5,407 nt of DNA from Bacteroidota bacterium (lineage in GTDB: Bacteria > Bacteroidota > Bacteroidia > Chitinophagales > Saprospiraceae). The translations under genes and the position numbers were made by a program. Positions 1-5,407 of this stretch are shown piece by piece. The stretch lies in the NCBI GenBank assembly GCA_024280135.1, contig JAJRQS010000088.1, forward strand, positions 1-5,407, read 5' to 3'. Below the pieces are notes generated by a model. The model did not search any database, was not told the DNA's origin, and saw only the letters and a list, made by a program, of their open reading frames with translations. Each line of letters begins with the position of its first letter. The stretch's first letter is position 1.

Positions 1-61
1 CAAAATTAGTTTTTTGTAAAGGTATAAAAAAGCCTAATAAAAAGAAGTTTTTTATTTGCAA

Positions 62-745
62 TCAAGACTCAACGATAAGCACAAAATTAGTTTCCAAGTC
101 TATGCATCTTCCTTGCGGAAAAACCAGTAAAAAGGCTGAATGAAATGCTTCAAAATCAGCAACATCTCCTTTCATATAATTAAATAATAAAAGACTATTT
201 TTTGGATTTAGGCTTTCAGCTAATTGCTTTAGGAAGACCCTGTTTTTTGCGAAAGCTGGAACGAATCCGCCCACAAAAATATCTACACAAACTAAATTAA
301 ATTTTTGGCTATTTGAATGTAAGAATTTTTGGGCGTCGATCGACATTAAATTTACAGGAGATTTTAGCCTTGGATTGGCATATTTTTGCGCAAGCGATAC
401 CACCACCGGGTCTAGCTCTATTCCAGTGTAAACGTATGACCGATCGAGTTTTTTTTCTAAAATAAAAGGGATGCTACCCATTCCATATCCCAGAATCAAA
501 GCTTTTAGTCCATCCCCTGTAGGCATCTGTACAAGTGGAAATATTTTTTGAAAAGCAAAATAAAAATCGTCATAGGAATAAATCGCTTCTTCTCCTTGCA
601 GTCTTAGACGTCCATTCACTAGGTGTAAAGCGATACTTTTTTTGTATAGATCGGTGCCTTTAAATAACAAGACTGGCCAAAAGCGACTGATGAAATATTG
701 CCAATTAGCTATCTTCACCAGTAATAAAAGATTTTCTGAAATCAT
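62..745 (-). CDS. Spermidine-synthase-like SAM-fold protein (putative methyl/aminopropyltransferase family)
   Basis: A 227-residue protein with a Rossmann-type class I SAM-binding fold like that of spermidine synthases. Residues about 40-60 (NGRLRLQGEEAIYSYDDFY) match the short beta-strand N-terminal region of polyamine synthase-like proteins. Motif I is LILGYGMGS (83-91), the acidic end of strand beta-2 is GIELDP (108-113), D137 lies in SIDAQ, and D155 lies in VCVDIF, followed by GGFVP. True spermidine synthases have GGGDG in motif I; GYGMG here and a short C-terminal half argue against calling it speE. No signal peptide or membrane segment is seen, so it is probably cytoplasmic. The ATG at 745 overlaps the upstream gene by 41 nt in another frame, suggesting translational coupling; a GTG ten codons in (718-716) is a possible alternative start. 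No convincing terminator is visible in the 61 bases downstream. The family is fairly sure; the substrate is unknown. Confidence 0.85.
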   Translation of the reverse strand: MISENLLLLVKIANWQYFISRFWPVLLFKGTDLYKKSIALHLVNGRLRLQGEEAIYSYDDFYFAFQKIFPLVQMPTGDGLKALILGYGMGSIPFILEKKLDRSYVYTGIELDPVVVSLAQKYANPRLKSPVNLMSIDAQKFLHSNSQKFNLVCVDIFVGGFVPAFAKNRVFLKQLAESLNPKNSLLLFNYMKGDVADFEAFHSAFLLVFPQGRCIDLETNFVLIVES

Positions 746-1913
746 GGGTCATCCGAAAAATATGCTCCATGATGCTGTGATCGGTTTTGGACAATTCAAT
801 AGATCTTCGTGCTTGTACTCTTTCAGCCGTAAGGATGGCTTTTGAGATGTCGTACGTAGATTTTTTTTCGCTGGTGCTCCACGTAAAGGAAGGAATAAAC
901 TTTTCAGAAAAACCGGGGATAGCTAGATTCGCATTTACACCTACGATTGTTCCTGTGTTAAGCATCGTGTTAATCCCACACTTGCTGTGATCGCCCATGA
1001 TAAGTCCGTGAAAGATTAAATCTGTTTGTCGATAATCCATATTCGAATATTCCCAAATTCGGATTGGAGAGTAGTTATTTTTTAAGTTTGAGCAATTGGT
1101 ATCAGCCCCTAGGTTACACCATTCTGCCACGACACTATTACCTAGATAACCATCATGCCCTTTATTAGAAAAACCAAAGAAAACACAATTATTCACTTCG
1201 CCTCCAATGGTGCAACGAGGACCAATTGTCGTATTTTTATATATTTTTGCCCCCATCTTAATTACGCTATCGGCACAAAAAGCGGCTGCTCCCCTAATCA
1301 TCACCCCTTCCATGATTTTGACATCTTTGCCGATATAGACGGGTCCATCTGTCGTATTGATACTTGCTGCGAGTATGCTCGCCCCTTCTTCTATAAAGAT
1401 TGGATTGTTTCCGATGATCCTTGTTTGGGCAGGAAAGGGTTGAGATTTTCGTCCTTTCGTGATGAGTTCAAAATCCAATTCGATTTGGCTTCCGTTTTTA
1501 AGAAAGATGTCACTCGGAAAGAAAAAGTCATCTACCTCTTCAAGGGCTGTTAATTTGAGGTCGTTTTCAGGTATTTCTAAACTTGGCGGAATAAACTCAC
1601 CTGGAATATTGGCTGCGATTAAACTTCCTTTGTGGGTAAGCCCATGCATGGGTTCAAGCTGCTCAATACTGGCTACTAACTCCTTTGTGGGTAGTATGTT
1701 CGCAGCAATGAGTATGTTGTCTTTTTCAATGGTCGTGGGATACTTCCTATTCAAGTAGTCCTGAGTGAAATTAGAAATAGTAGCAGGAATCCAATAAGCC
1801 CATTTTTCTTTAATAGTGAGTATGCCGATACGTATTTCAGATATCGGTCGATAAAAGGTGAGGGGTCGTAAAGATTCCCAAGCTTGATTATCAAAAAGAA
1901 TAATATTTTTCAT
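705..1913 (-). CDS. GlmU-family sugar nucleotidyltransferase-like protein with left-handed beta-helix domain
   Basis: A 402-residue cytoplasmic protein of the Bacteroidota 'GlmU family / putative sugar nucleotidyltransferase' type. The N-terminus (ILFDNQAWESLRPLTFYRP, residues 5-23, then EIRIGILTIKEKW) is diagnostic of this group and replaces the LxxGxGTxM loop of true GlmU. From about residue 165 to 335 hexapeptide-type turns form a left-handed beta-helix: IYIG-like turns at GPVYIGKDVKI, MEGVMIRGA, KMGAKIY, TTIGPRCTIGGEVNN, FFGFSNKGHDGYLGNS, EWCNLGADTN, GLIMGDHSKCGIN and GTIVGVNANL. By family analogy it would form a trimer and act on a sugar-1-phosphate or acyl acceptor, but the reaction is not established, so no glmU symbol is given. 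The start chosen is ATG at 1913; the reading frame extends to a TTG at 1934, but that codon lies in the T-tract of the preceding terminator. Its 3' end overlaps the SAM-fold gene by 41 nt. Confidence 0.9.
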   Translation of the reverse strand: MKNIILFDNQAWESLRPLTFYRPISEIRIGILTIKEKWAYWIPATISNFTQDYLNRKYPTTIEKDNILIAANILPTKELVASIEQLEPMHGLTHKGSLIAANIPGEFIPPSLEIPENDLKLTALEEVDDFFFPSDIFLKNGSQIELDFELITKGRKSQPFPAQTRIIGNNPIFIEEGASILAASINTTDGPVYIGKDVKIMEGVMIRGAAAFCADSVIKMGAKIYKNTTIGPRCTIGGEVNNCVFFGFSNKGHDGYLGNSVVAEWCNLGADTNCSNLKNNYSPIRIWEYSNMDYRQTDLIFHGLIMGDHSKCGINTMLNTGTIVGVNANLAIPGFSEKFIPSFTWSTSEKKSTYDISKAILTAERVQARRSIELSKTDHSIMEHIFRMTHDFRKSFITGEDS

Positions 1914-1931
1914 ACTTACAGTTAAGAGAGC

Positions 1932-1939
1932 CAAAAATA
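1932..1939 (-). promoter_or_regulatory. Possible -7 promoter element (TATTTTTG) for the GlmU-family gene
   Basis: Read on the minus strand this is TATTTTTG, a match to the Bacteroidota -7 consensus TAnnTTTG. It lies 18 bases upstream of the ATG at 1913, giving a very short AT-rich leader. It coincides with the T-tract of the rpmE2 terminator, so the match may be only a by-product of T-richness, and no clear TTTG -33 element is found 19-21 bases further upstream. Confidence 0.35.
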
Positions 1940-1940
1940 A

Positions 1941-1981
1941 GAAAAGCCCCGATACTGATCGCTATCAGTATGAGGCTTTTC
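1941..1981 (-). terminator. Intrinsic terminator after rpmE2
   Basis: Two 8-bp helices stack around a small 3x2 internal loop: GAAAAGCC (1941-1948) pairs with GGCTTTTC (1974-1981), and ATACTGAT (1952-1959) pairs with ATCAGTAT (1964-1971), closed by a 4-nt CGCT loop. On the minus strand the stem is followed by TTATTTTT, as expected for a terminator of rpmE2, whose stop is 36 bases upstream. Confidence 0.85.
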
Positions 1982-1997
1982 CTATATAAGTTTAAAC

Positions 1998-2013
1998 TAG
2001 CACTAAAGTGCTA
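1998..2013. repeat. Small inverted repeat just after the rpmE2 stop
   Basis: TAGCAC (1998-2003) and GTGCTA (2008-2013) form a perfect 6-bp stem with a 4-nt TAAA loop. It begins three bases after the rpmE2 stop codon and precedes the main terminator hairpin, so the rpmE2 transcript would end with two tandem hairpins. It lacks its own T-tract on the minus strand; its role may be 3'-end protection or nothing. Confidence 0.5.
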
Positions 2014-2016
2014 ATA

Positions 2017-2268
2017 TTACTTGGTAAATTTTGCAAATTTCTTCTTAAACTTGTCAATACGACCTGCCGAATCTACAAACTTCATCTTACCCGTATAAAA
2101 TGGGTGTGATTTTGAAGATATCTCCAACTTGTAAAGTGGATATTCAGCTCCATCGATAGAGATGGTTTCTTTTGTTTCTGCACATGAACGCACCAAAAAC
2201 ACATCTTCTGTTGAAATGTCTTTAAAAGCGACCATTCTATACCTTTCTGGGTGTATTCCTTTCTTCAT
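2017..2268 (-). CDS. rpmE2: 50S ribosomal protein L31, type B
   Basis: An 83-residue large-subunit ribosomal protein. It begins MKKGIHPERYR, contains the conserved TKETISIDG and PLYKLEISSKSHPFYTGK blocks, and ends in a basic tail (GRIDKFKKKFAKFTK), all hallmarks of L31. It has only one cysteine (C29) and no CxxC pairs, so it is the zinc-independent type B form, about the usual length for that form. In many Proteobacteria and Firmicutes type B L31 is a zinc-starvation substitute under Zur control, whereas in Bacteroidota it is commonly the main L31; which applies here depends on whether another rpmE exists in the genome. The ATG at 2268 follows a TATCTTTG promoter element and has no clear Shine-Dalgarno sequence. 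It appears to be transcribed alone, ending at the hairpin at 1941-1981. Confidence 0.97.
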   Translation of the reverse strand: MKKGIHPERYRMVAFKDISTEDVFLVRSCAETKETISIDGAEYPLYKLEISSKSHPFYTGKMKFVDSAGRIDKFKKKFAKFTK

Positions 2269-2290
2269 AACGTCTAAAATTTTAGGAGTG

Positions 2291-2298
2291 CAAAGATA
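2291..2298 (-). promoter_or_regulatory. -7 promoter element (TATCTTTG) of rpmE2
   Basis: Minus-strand TATCTTTG matches the Bacteroidota TAnnTTTG consensus exactly and lies 22 bases upstream of the rpmE2 ATG. No good TTTG -33 element is found at the expected 19-21 base distance; an imperfect inverted repeat (2319-2333) occupies that position instead. Confidence 0.65.
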
Positions 2299-2412
2299 AC
2301 CGCATTTTTTATTAATTGGGCGTAAAATATGCCTTTTTACAAAATTAATTGGAAAAGAGCTTTTAACTCCTTATTTATATAGGTGTGTAACCTCTCCTAA
2401 TTAAAATCGTTG

Positions 2413-2420
2413 TATCTTTG
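2413..2420 (+). promoter_or_regulatory. -7 promoter element (TATCTTTG) of the CBS-domain gene
   Basis: TATCTTTG on the plus strand is a perfect TAnnTTTG match and is the same octamer used by rpmE2 on the other strand. It is 86 bases upstream of the likely ATG at 2507, implying an approximately 80-nt leader. The -33 region is weak (only a TGTG-like stretch near 2385). Confidence 0.55.
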
Positions 2421-2506
2421 TATTAAGGTTGTTTTTGAATGAAAACTCCCTTATTTTTAGTGTGAAATATCACTTTTACTTTACAGTTAAAAATACTTTT
2501 TGCCTT

Positions 2507-2914
2507 ATGATGAACGAGCCGATTTCTACAATCATGAAAACGAAATTGATTACAGTTAAACCTGAAGATAGTTTAGATGTTGTCAGAGCTATATTTTTGT
2601 CAAGAAACATTCACCATTTACCGGTGGTGGATAATGATTACCAATTAGTTGGAATTATCACTAGCCATGATACTTATAGATTGAACTTGAAGTTTGAGGA
2701 CTACCATAAGTTAACGGTTGGAGAGGTTATGGTTCGAAAAATAGCTAAGTTGAGTCCTGAAGAAAAAATTGGTGTTGCAGCAGAACTATTTCTATTAAAT
2801 AAGTTTCATGCAACTCCTATTGTAGATGCTACAAATAAACTAGTAGGTCTCGTGACGGATTTTGATATTCTACGATATAGCTTTAAAAAGGCCTATCCTA
2901 CACAGAATATCTAA
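2507..2914 (+). CDS. Small protein of two tandem CBS domains
   Basis: A 135-residue protein that is essentially one Bateman module. CBS1 covers about residues 3-58 (start ISTIMKTKLITVKPEDSL, then HHLPVVDNDYQLVGIIT) and CBS2 about 70-125 (VGEVM, then HATPIVDATNKLVGLVTDFD). Such pairs bind adenosine nucleotides or other ligands and usually regulate a partner protein; no fused effector domain is present, so the partner is unknown. The reading frame could extend upstream to a TTG at 2429, but those 26 residues are not CBS-like and would begin only a few bases after the -7 element. The tandem ATG ATG at 2507/2510 sits right before the conserved NEPISTIM start of CBS1 and is preferred. There is no signal peptide or membrane segment. 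It is a single-gene unit ending in the terminator at 2935-2970. Confidence 0.88.
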   Translation: MMNEPISTIMKTKLITVKPEDSLDVVRAIFLSRNIHHLPVVDNDYQLVGIITSHDTYRLNLKFEDYHKLTVGEVMVRKIAKLSPEEKIGVAAELFLLNKFHATPIVDATNKLVGLVTDFDILRYSFKKAYPTQNI

Positions 2915-2934
2915 TCTTGCAATCTTTAAATAGG

Positions 2935-2970
2935 AAAAGCTATCTTGAAATATTCAAGATAGCTTTTTTT
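2935..2970 (+). terminator. Strong intrinsic terminator between convergent genes
   Basis: A perfect 15-bp stem (AAAAGCTATCTTGAA at 2935-2949 with its complement at 2953-2967), a 3-nt ATA loop and a run of seven T ending at 2970. It lies 20 bases after the CBS gene stop. The A-run on the left arm gives a T-run on the other strand, so it probably also terminates the convergent M43-like gene that ends at 3034. Confidence 0.93.
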
Positions 2971-3033
2971 ATAATTTGGATTTTGGATATAGAGCGAAGA
3001 TCTTATTCGTGGGTGAACTACCTACTGGGAAGA

Positions 3034-3792
3034 CTACCACATTTTAGGATCAGAAGCTAGATAAACCTCAGCCATCTTTCTCAATTGACCTGCCGTAAAT
3101 CCGCAGGTACAATCACTATCATAGCGGGACATTACATTACCCACGTCTGGTGTATAATATTGCCCATTTGCATCCTTCATTGTACCCGTAAAAATACAAT
3201 CCTCTATCATGGTGTGTTCCCCTGGATCCGCAGGCGTATCACAAATAAAATCTCCCGAGGTGGCACAGTTTGAACCATCTACTAGCTCGTCCCCACCTTT
3301 GGCGGTATGGTATAAACCAAAGAAGTGCCCCATTTGGTGAATAATTGCTCCAGGTGTTTCTACGACGATTCCTAAAGAATCCATATTGATGATGCCTTCA
3401 AAGTCAGCAAAGCCAGCATCAGAGCCACCTGCTGATTTGACAAAATAGACATTAATCCTATTGTCTTCATGATACTTTGTTTGCATTTCTAGCCATTTCG
3501 GATCATCTGAGCCCGATAATTCTATATACTGAAAATTATTGTGGTACTGAAATTCACAAACGTTGAAAGAAGTACAAATTGGCTTAAAATAAGTATTCAT
3601 AGCCGTAACAGCATCTTCAATATCTGTCTCACTATGATAGATCAGACCTAAAGAATCTCGGATAATATGAGCCACAATCGTAAACTCTTTATTTAGGCAA
3701 GGCAATGACTCATTGGCATATTGATACTGTTGAGCTTGTGCAAAAAAGGGTAGGAAAGTGGCAAGAAGTGCAATTAAAAGTAGCTTACGCAT
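3034..3792 (-). CDS. Secreted M43/pappalysin-like protein with altered active site (HQxxH), probable pseudoprotease
   Basis: A 252-residue protein with a Sec signal peptide (MRKLLLIALLATFLPFFAQA, probable cleavage after A20), so it is exported to the periplasm or beyond. The zinc-site segment reads HQMGHFFGLYH (152-162): H152, H156 and H162 fit the HExxHxxGxxH metzincin pattern of M43 (cytophagalysin/PAPP-A family), and the family's CDTPADPG block (184-191) and Met-turn NVMSRYDSDC (219-228, M221) are in place. The catalytic Glu is replaced by Gln (Q153, codon CAA at 3336-3334). In this family the Glu activates the water molecule, so hydrolysis is expected to be lost or severely reduced while zinc binding could remain. 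Eight cysteines in the mature part suggest disulfides. No C-terminal type IX sorting domain or pro-domain of usual length is visible. Transcribed divergently from the PKD-repeat gene. Single-base GAA/CAA difference means a sequencing error is possible. Confidence 0.88.
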   Translation of the reverse strand: MRKLLLIALLATFLPFFAQAQQYQYANESLPCLNKEFTIVAHIIRDSLGLIYHSETDIEDAVTAMNTYFKPICTSFNVCEFQYHNNFQYIELSGSDDPKWLEMQTKYHEDNRINVYFVKSAGGSDAGFADFEGIINMDSLGIVVETPGAIIHQMGHFFGLYHTAKGGDELVDGSNCATSGDFICDTPADPGEHTMIEDCIFTGTMKDANGQYYTPDVGNVMSRYDSDCTCGFTAGQLRKMAEVYLASDPKMW

Positions 3793-3816
3793 AAGATTTT
3801 TGGTTTATTTTAGCTA

Positions 3817-3849
3817 CAAAGCTACGATTTTTTGGGATAAAAGCAAAAA
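3817..3849 (-). promoter_or_regulatory. Promoter of the M43-like gene (TTTTTG-N19-TAGCTTTG)
   Basis: On the minus strand TTTTTG (3849-3844) is followed after exactly 19 bases by TAGCTTTG (3824-3817), a full match in both elements and spacing to the Bacteroidota vegetative promoter. The -7 element is 24 bases upstream of the ATG at 3792, leaving a short A/T-rich leader with no Shine-Dalgarno sequence. Confidence 0.75.
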
Positions 3850-3863
3850 TATGACTAATATTG
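3828..3863 (+). promoter_or_regulatory. Probable promoter of the PKD-repeat gene (TTTTTTG-N21-TAATATTG)
   Basis: TTTTTTG (3828-3834) is followed after 21 bases by TAATATTG (3856-3863), one mismatch from TAnnTTTG. It would give a leader of roughly 65-70 nt before the ATG at 3937. It physically interleaves with the minus-strand promoter of the M43-like gene. Confidence 0.45.
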
Positions 3864-3936
3864 CACATACATAAGCGACTATAAGTCCATTATTTACGTC
3901 GTTAATGCTCGCTTTGAAACAAAAAAAGATTACTCA

Positions 3937-5407
3937 ATGACCCAATCATTACTACACTACACTAGATTACTATGCATCTTTGTATTAGTTTTTTCTTCTT
4001 CCATTCTATTTGCACAAACATCTGATAAGACGGAAGGGTGCGCTCCATTATCGATACACTTTACGGCTCCTAGTGGTAGTTCCACCTATTATTGGGAATT
4101 TGATGATGGTGGATCTTCAACGATACAAGATCCCAACCATACTTTTATCCAAGAAAAAAACCATACAGTCACCTTCCGAGAAAGCCAAGGAGGAACTATT
4201 ATTGGATCCATTGTCATTTCCATTTACCCAAAACCAAAACCTTCTTTTACGGCGGATCCAGCTGGAGGATGTGTACCTCTTGATGTTCAGTTTACCAATA
4301 CTTCAGTTGTTAATAATAATATTACCGTGACCAACTATAACTGGGTCTTTGGTGACGGAACGGGGGACAATGCAAATGCAAATCCTGCGCACTATTTCCC
4401 AAGCGTAAATAAATACACCATTGGTTTTAAGTTAGAAACAGATAAGGATGGGTGTGATACAACAGCTATTTTTACAGATGCTATTAATGTGACAAACCCA
4501 CCGATACCCGTTTTTGGAACAGACCCTTTTCCTCCCGTTGCTTGTGTGAGTCCTTTGGTGCTCAACTATCTTAATACAACGACTCCAGGTAACTATACAT
4601 TGAATTGGGACTTTGGGAATGGCAATACTTTTGCAGGAGCAAATCCTCCAGCTCAAAACTATACAGAAAATGGAAGCTTTCCAATCACATTAACACTTGA
4701 GGATGAAGCTGGCTGTGTTAAAACGGCTCATCTGACGGCTGGAGTAGGTGTGCCACATCCTTTGATTGCATTGCCTAATGATACACTTTGTAAAGGTCAA
4801 ATCTATACTATTCAAAACCTATCCGCTCCAGGCGTAAATAAATGGGAGTTTCAAGATGCGACTCCTGCTACTTCTACCCAAGTGGAACCAAATTTGAGAT
4901 TTGATGAGGTAGGACAAAAAACTATAAAATATACCCTTACTTCGCCAGATGGACAATGTACTGGAGATACCACTATTACCGTTTGGGTTGAAGACATTTC
5001 AGCTTCCTTATCTGTAGATCCAGAATATTCTTGTAGTGAGCCTGTCCTATTAAATTATACAGGCACAACCGATAATGGAACGACCTTCTTATATGGGTTT
5101 GGAGATGGGACAACTTCTAACGAACAAAATCCTGCTCATTTATATGTGGATAAAGACACGACCACCCATTCTCTAGAGGGAGAAATCAAATACGCTACGG
5201 TTTTTACAGCCATTTCTCCAGCAGGATGTAGAGCGACTGCTTCTGTAACAACGACCATTAACACGCCGAATGCGTTATTTGTACCAGATGTAGTTGCGGG
5301 ATGTGCACCTTTGTTGGTCACCTTTAATGATACAAGTTACTCAAACGAAAATATAGTTGAATGGAATTGGGACTTTGGAGATGGAACAATACTCAATGCG
5401 ACCAATG
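3937..5407 (+). CDS. Secreted PKD-repeat protein, 5' part (runs off the window)
   Basis: An open frame of 490 codons with no stop before the window end. The N-terminus is a signal peptide (short polar start, hydrophobic core LLCIFVLVFSSSILFA, probable cleavage near A26/Q27). The rest is a chain of PKD-like immunoglobulin-fold repeats of 77-91 residues. Repeat signature WxFGDG-like segments are at W53 (WEFDDG), W136 (WVFGDG), W224 (WDFGNG), W303 (WEFQDA), Y386 (YGFGDG) and W478 (WDFGDG), and most repeats open with GCxPL or a similar cysteine block. Proteins like this in Bacteroidota are surface adhesins or matrix proteins exported by the type IX secretion system, with a C-terminal sorting domain; that end is outside the window, so secretion route and full length are inferred. 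The ATG is preceded by an A-rich tract (3920-3928) rather than a Shine-Dalgarno sequence. No enzymatic domain is seen so far. Confidence 0.9.
   Translation, partial: MTQSLLHYTRLLCIFVLVFSSSILFAQTSDKTEGCAPLSIHFTAPSGSSTYYWEFDDGGSSTIQDPNHTFIQEKNHTVTFRESQGGTIIGSIVISIYPKPKPSFTADPAGGCVPLDVQFTNTSVVNNNITVTNYNWVFGDGTGDNANANPAHYFPSVNKYTIGFKLETDKDGCDTTAIFTDAINVTNPPIPVFGTDPFPPVACVSPLVLNYLNTTTPGNYTLNWDFGNGNTFAGANPPAQNYTENGSFPITLTLEDEAGCVKTAHLTAGVGVPHPLIALPNDTLCKGQIYTIQNLSAPGVNKWEFQDATPATSTQVEPNLRFDEVGQKTIKYTLTSPDGQCTGDTTITVWVEDISASLSVDPEYSCSEPVLLNYTGTTDNGTTFLYGFGDGTTSNEQNPAHLYVDKDTTTHSLEGEIKYATVFTAISPAGCRATASVTTTINTPNALFVPDVVAGCAPLLVTFNDTSYSNENIVEWNWDFGDGTILNATN
4039..5407 (+). repeat. Array of at least six PKD-like protein repeats
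   Basis: Repeats are anchored by their first cysteine at C35, C112, C203, C285, C366 and C456 (nucleotides 4039, 4270, 4543, 4789, 5032, 5302). Repeats 2-5 carry a second cysteine 56-65 residues later (C173, C260, C341, C431), consistent with one internal disulfide per domain. Repeat 1 has no second cysteine, and repeat 4 has lost the DG of the signature. The repeats are alike only at the protein level; no long DNA-level tandem duplication is apparent, so they are old copies. Repeat 6 is cut by the window edge. Confidence 0.8.

Noticed and set aside
1..61. Search for a terminator or promoter downstream of the SAM-fold gene
   Set aside because: Only A/T-rich runs are present; no stem with complementary arms and no TAnnTTTG with a proper partner element were found.
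1..93. 12-mer CAAAATTAGTTT repeated at 1-12 and 82-93
   Set aside because: One copy lies inside the coding end of the SAM-fold gene, the sequence is low complexity, and nothing else marks an element boundary.
1155..1553. 132-codon plus-strand open frame
   Set aside because: It is antisense to the well-supported GlmU-family gene, has no recognisable domain and a composition typical of a shadow frame; the same applies to smaller plus-strand frames between 642 and 1758.
1914..1934. Seven-residue extension of the GlmU-family protein from a TTG codon
   Set aside because: The codon lies in the T-tract of the rpmE2 terminator and the family N-terminus matches the ATG at 1913 (MKNIILFD).
2439..2465. 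Eight-codon open frame (MKTPLFLV) in the leader of the CBS-domain gene
   Set aside because: Short ATG-to-stop frames are expected by chance in AT-rich DNA; no ribosome binding signal or attenuator hairpin follows it.
2429..2506. N-terminal extension of the CBS-domain protein from a TTG codon
   Set aside because: The extra 26 residues are not CBS-like, the TTG lies only 9 bases after the -7 element, and a tandem ATG sits exactly at the start of the conserved domain.
3812..3825. Direct repeat AGCTAC-AA-AGCTAC in the divergent intergenic region
   Set aside because: It is very short and overlaps the -7 element TAGCTTTG, which explains half of it; not enough to call an operator.
4010..4330. 106-codon plus-strand open frame in another frame of the PKD gene
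   Set aside because: It overlaps the signal peptide and first repeats of the PKD gene, which has clear domain signatures; the minus-strand frames at 4432-4656 and 5136-5321 are also shadows of it.

Overview
The window looks like a chromosomal stretch from a member of the phylum Bacteroidota. The evidence is a type B ribosomal protein L31, a sugar nucleotidyltransferase/left-handed-beta-helix protein of the kind found in that phylum, a large secreted protein made of PKD repeats, an M43-type secreted peptidase homologue, start codons with AT-rich leaders and little Shine-Dalgarno signal, and several TAnnTTTG promoter elements (the Bacteroidota -7 consensus). A Saprospiria-like lineage would fit, but this is a guess from gene content.

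Layout. Positions 62-1913 (minus strand) hold two overlapping genes: a GlmU-family sugar nucleotidyltransferase-like protein, then a spermidine-synthase-like SAM-fold protein whose start lies 41 nt inside the first gene. Upstream of them on the same strand is rpmE2 (2017-2268), separated by a strong hairpin terminator at 1941-1981. The T-rich tail of that terminator also reads as a -7 promoter element for the GlmU-family gene. An intergenic region (2269-2506) carries divergent -7 elements for rpmE2 and for a small two-CBS-domain protein (2507-2914, plus strand), which ends in a textbook terminator (2935-2970). Converging on it from the right is a secreted M43/pappalysin-like protein (3034-3792, minus strand). 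A compact divergent promoter region (3793-3936) separates this from a plus-strand secreted protein with at least six PKD-like repeats, starting at 3937 and running off the right edge.

How the genes relate. The left half is household and envelope-precursor biology (ribosome, sugar nucleotide-type enzyme, a SAM-fold enzyme, a nucleotide-sensing CBS protein). The right half is a secreted pair transcribed divergently from interleaved promoters. The most notable point is that the M43 homologue keeps all three zinc-binding histidines and the Met-turn but has Gln instead of the catalytic Glu (HQMGH rather than HExxH), so it may be a zinc-binding pseudoprotease. No mobile element, CRISPR array, tRNA or rRNA was seen, and I see no clearly new multi-gene system.
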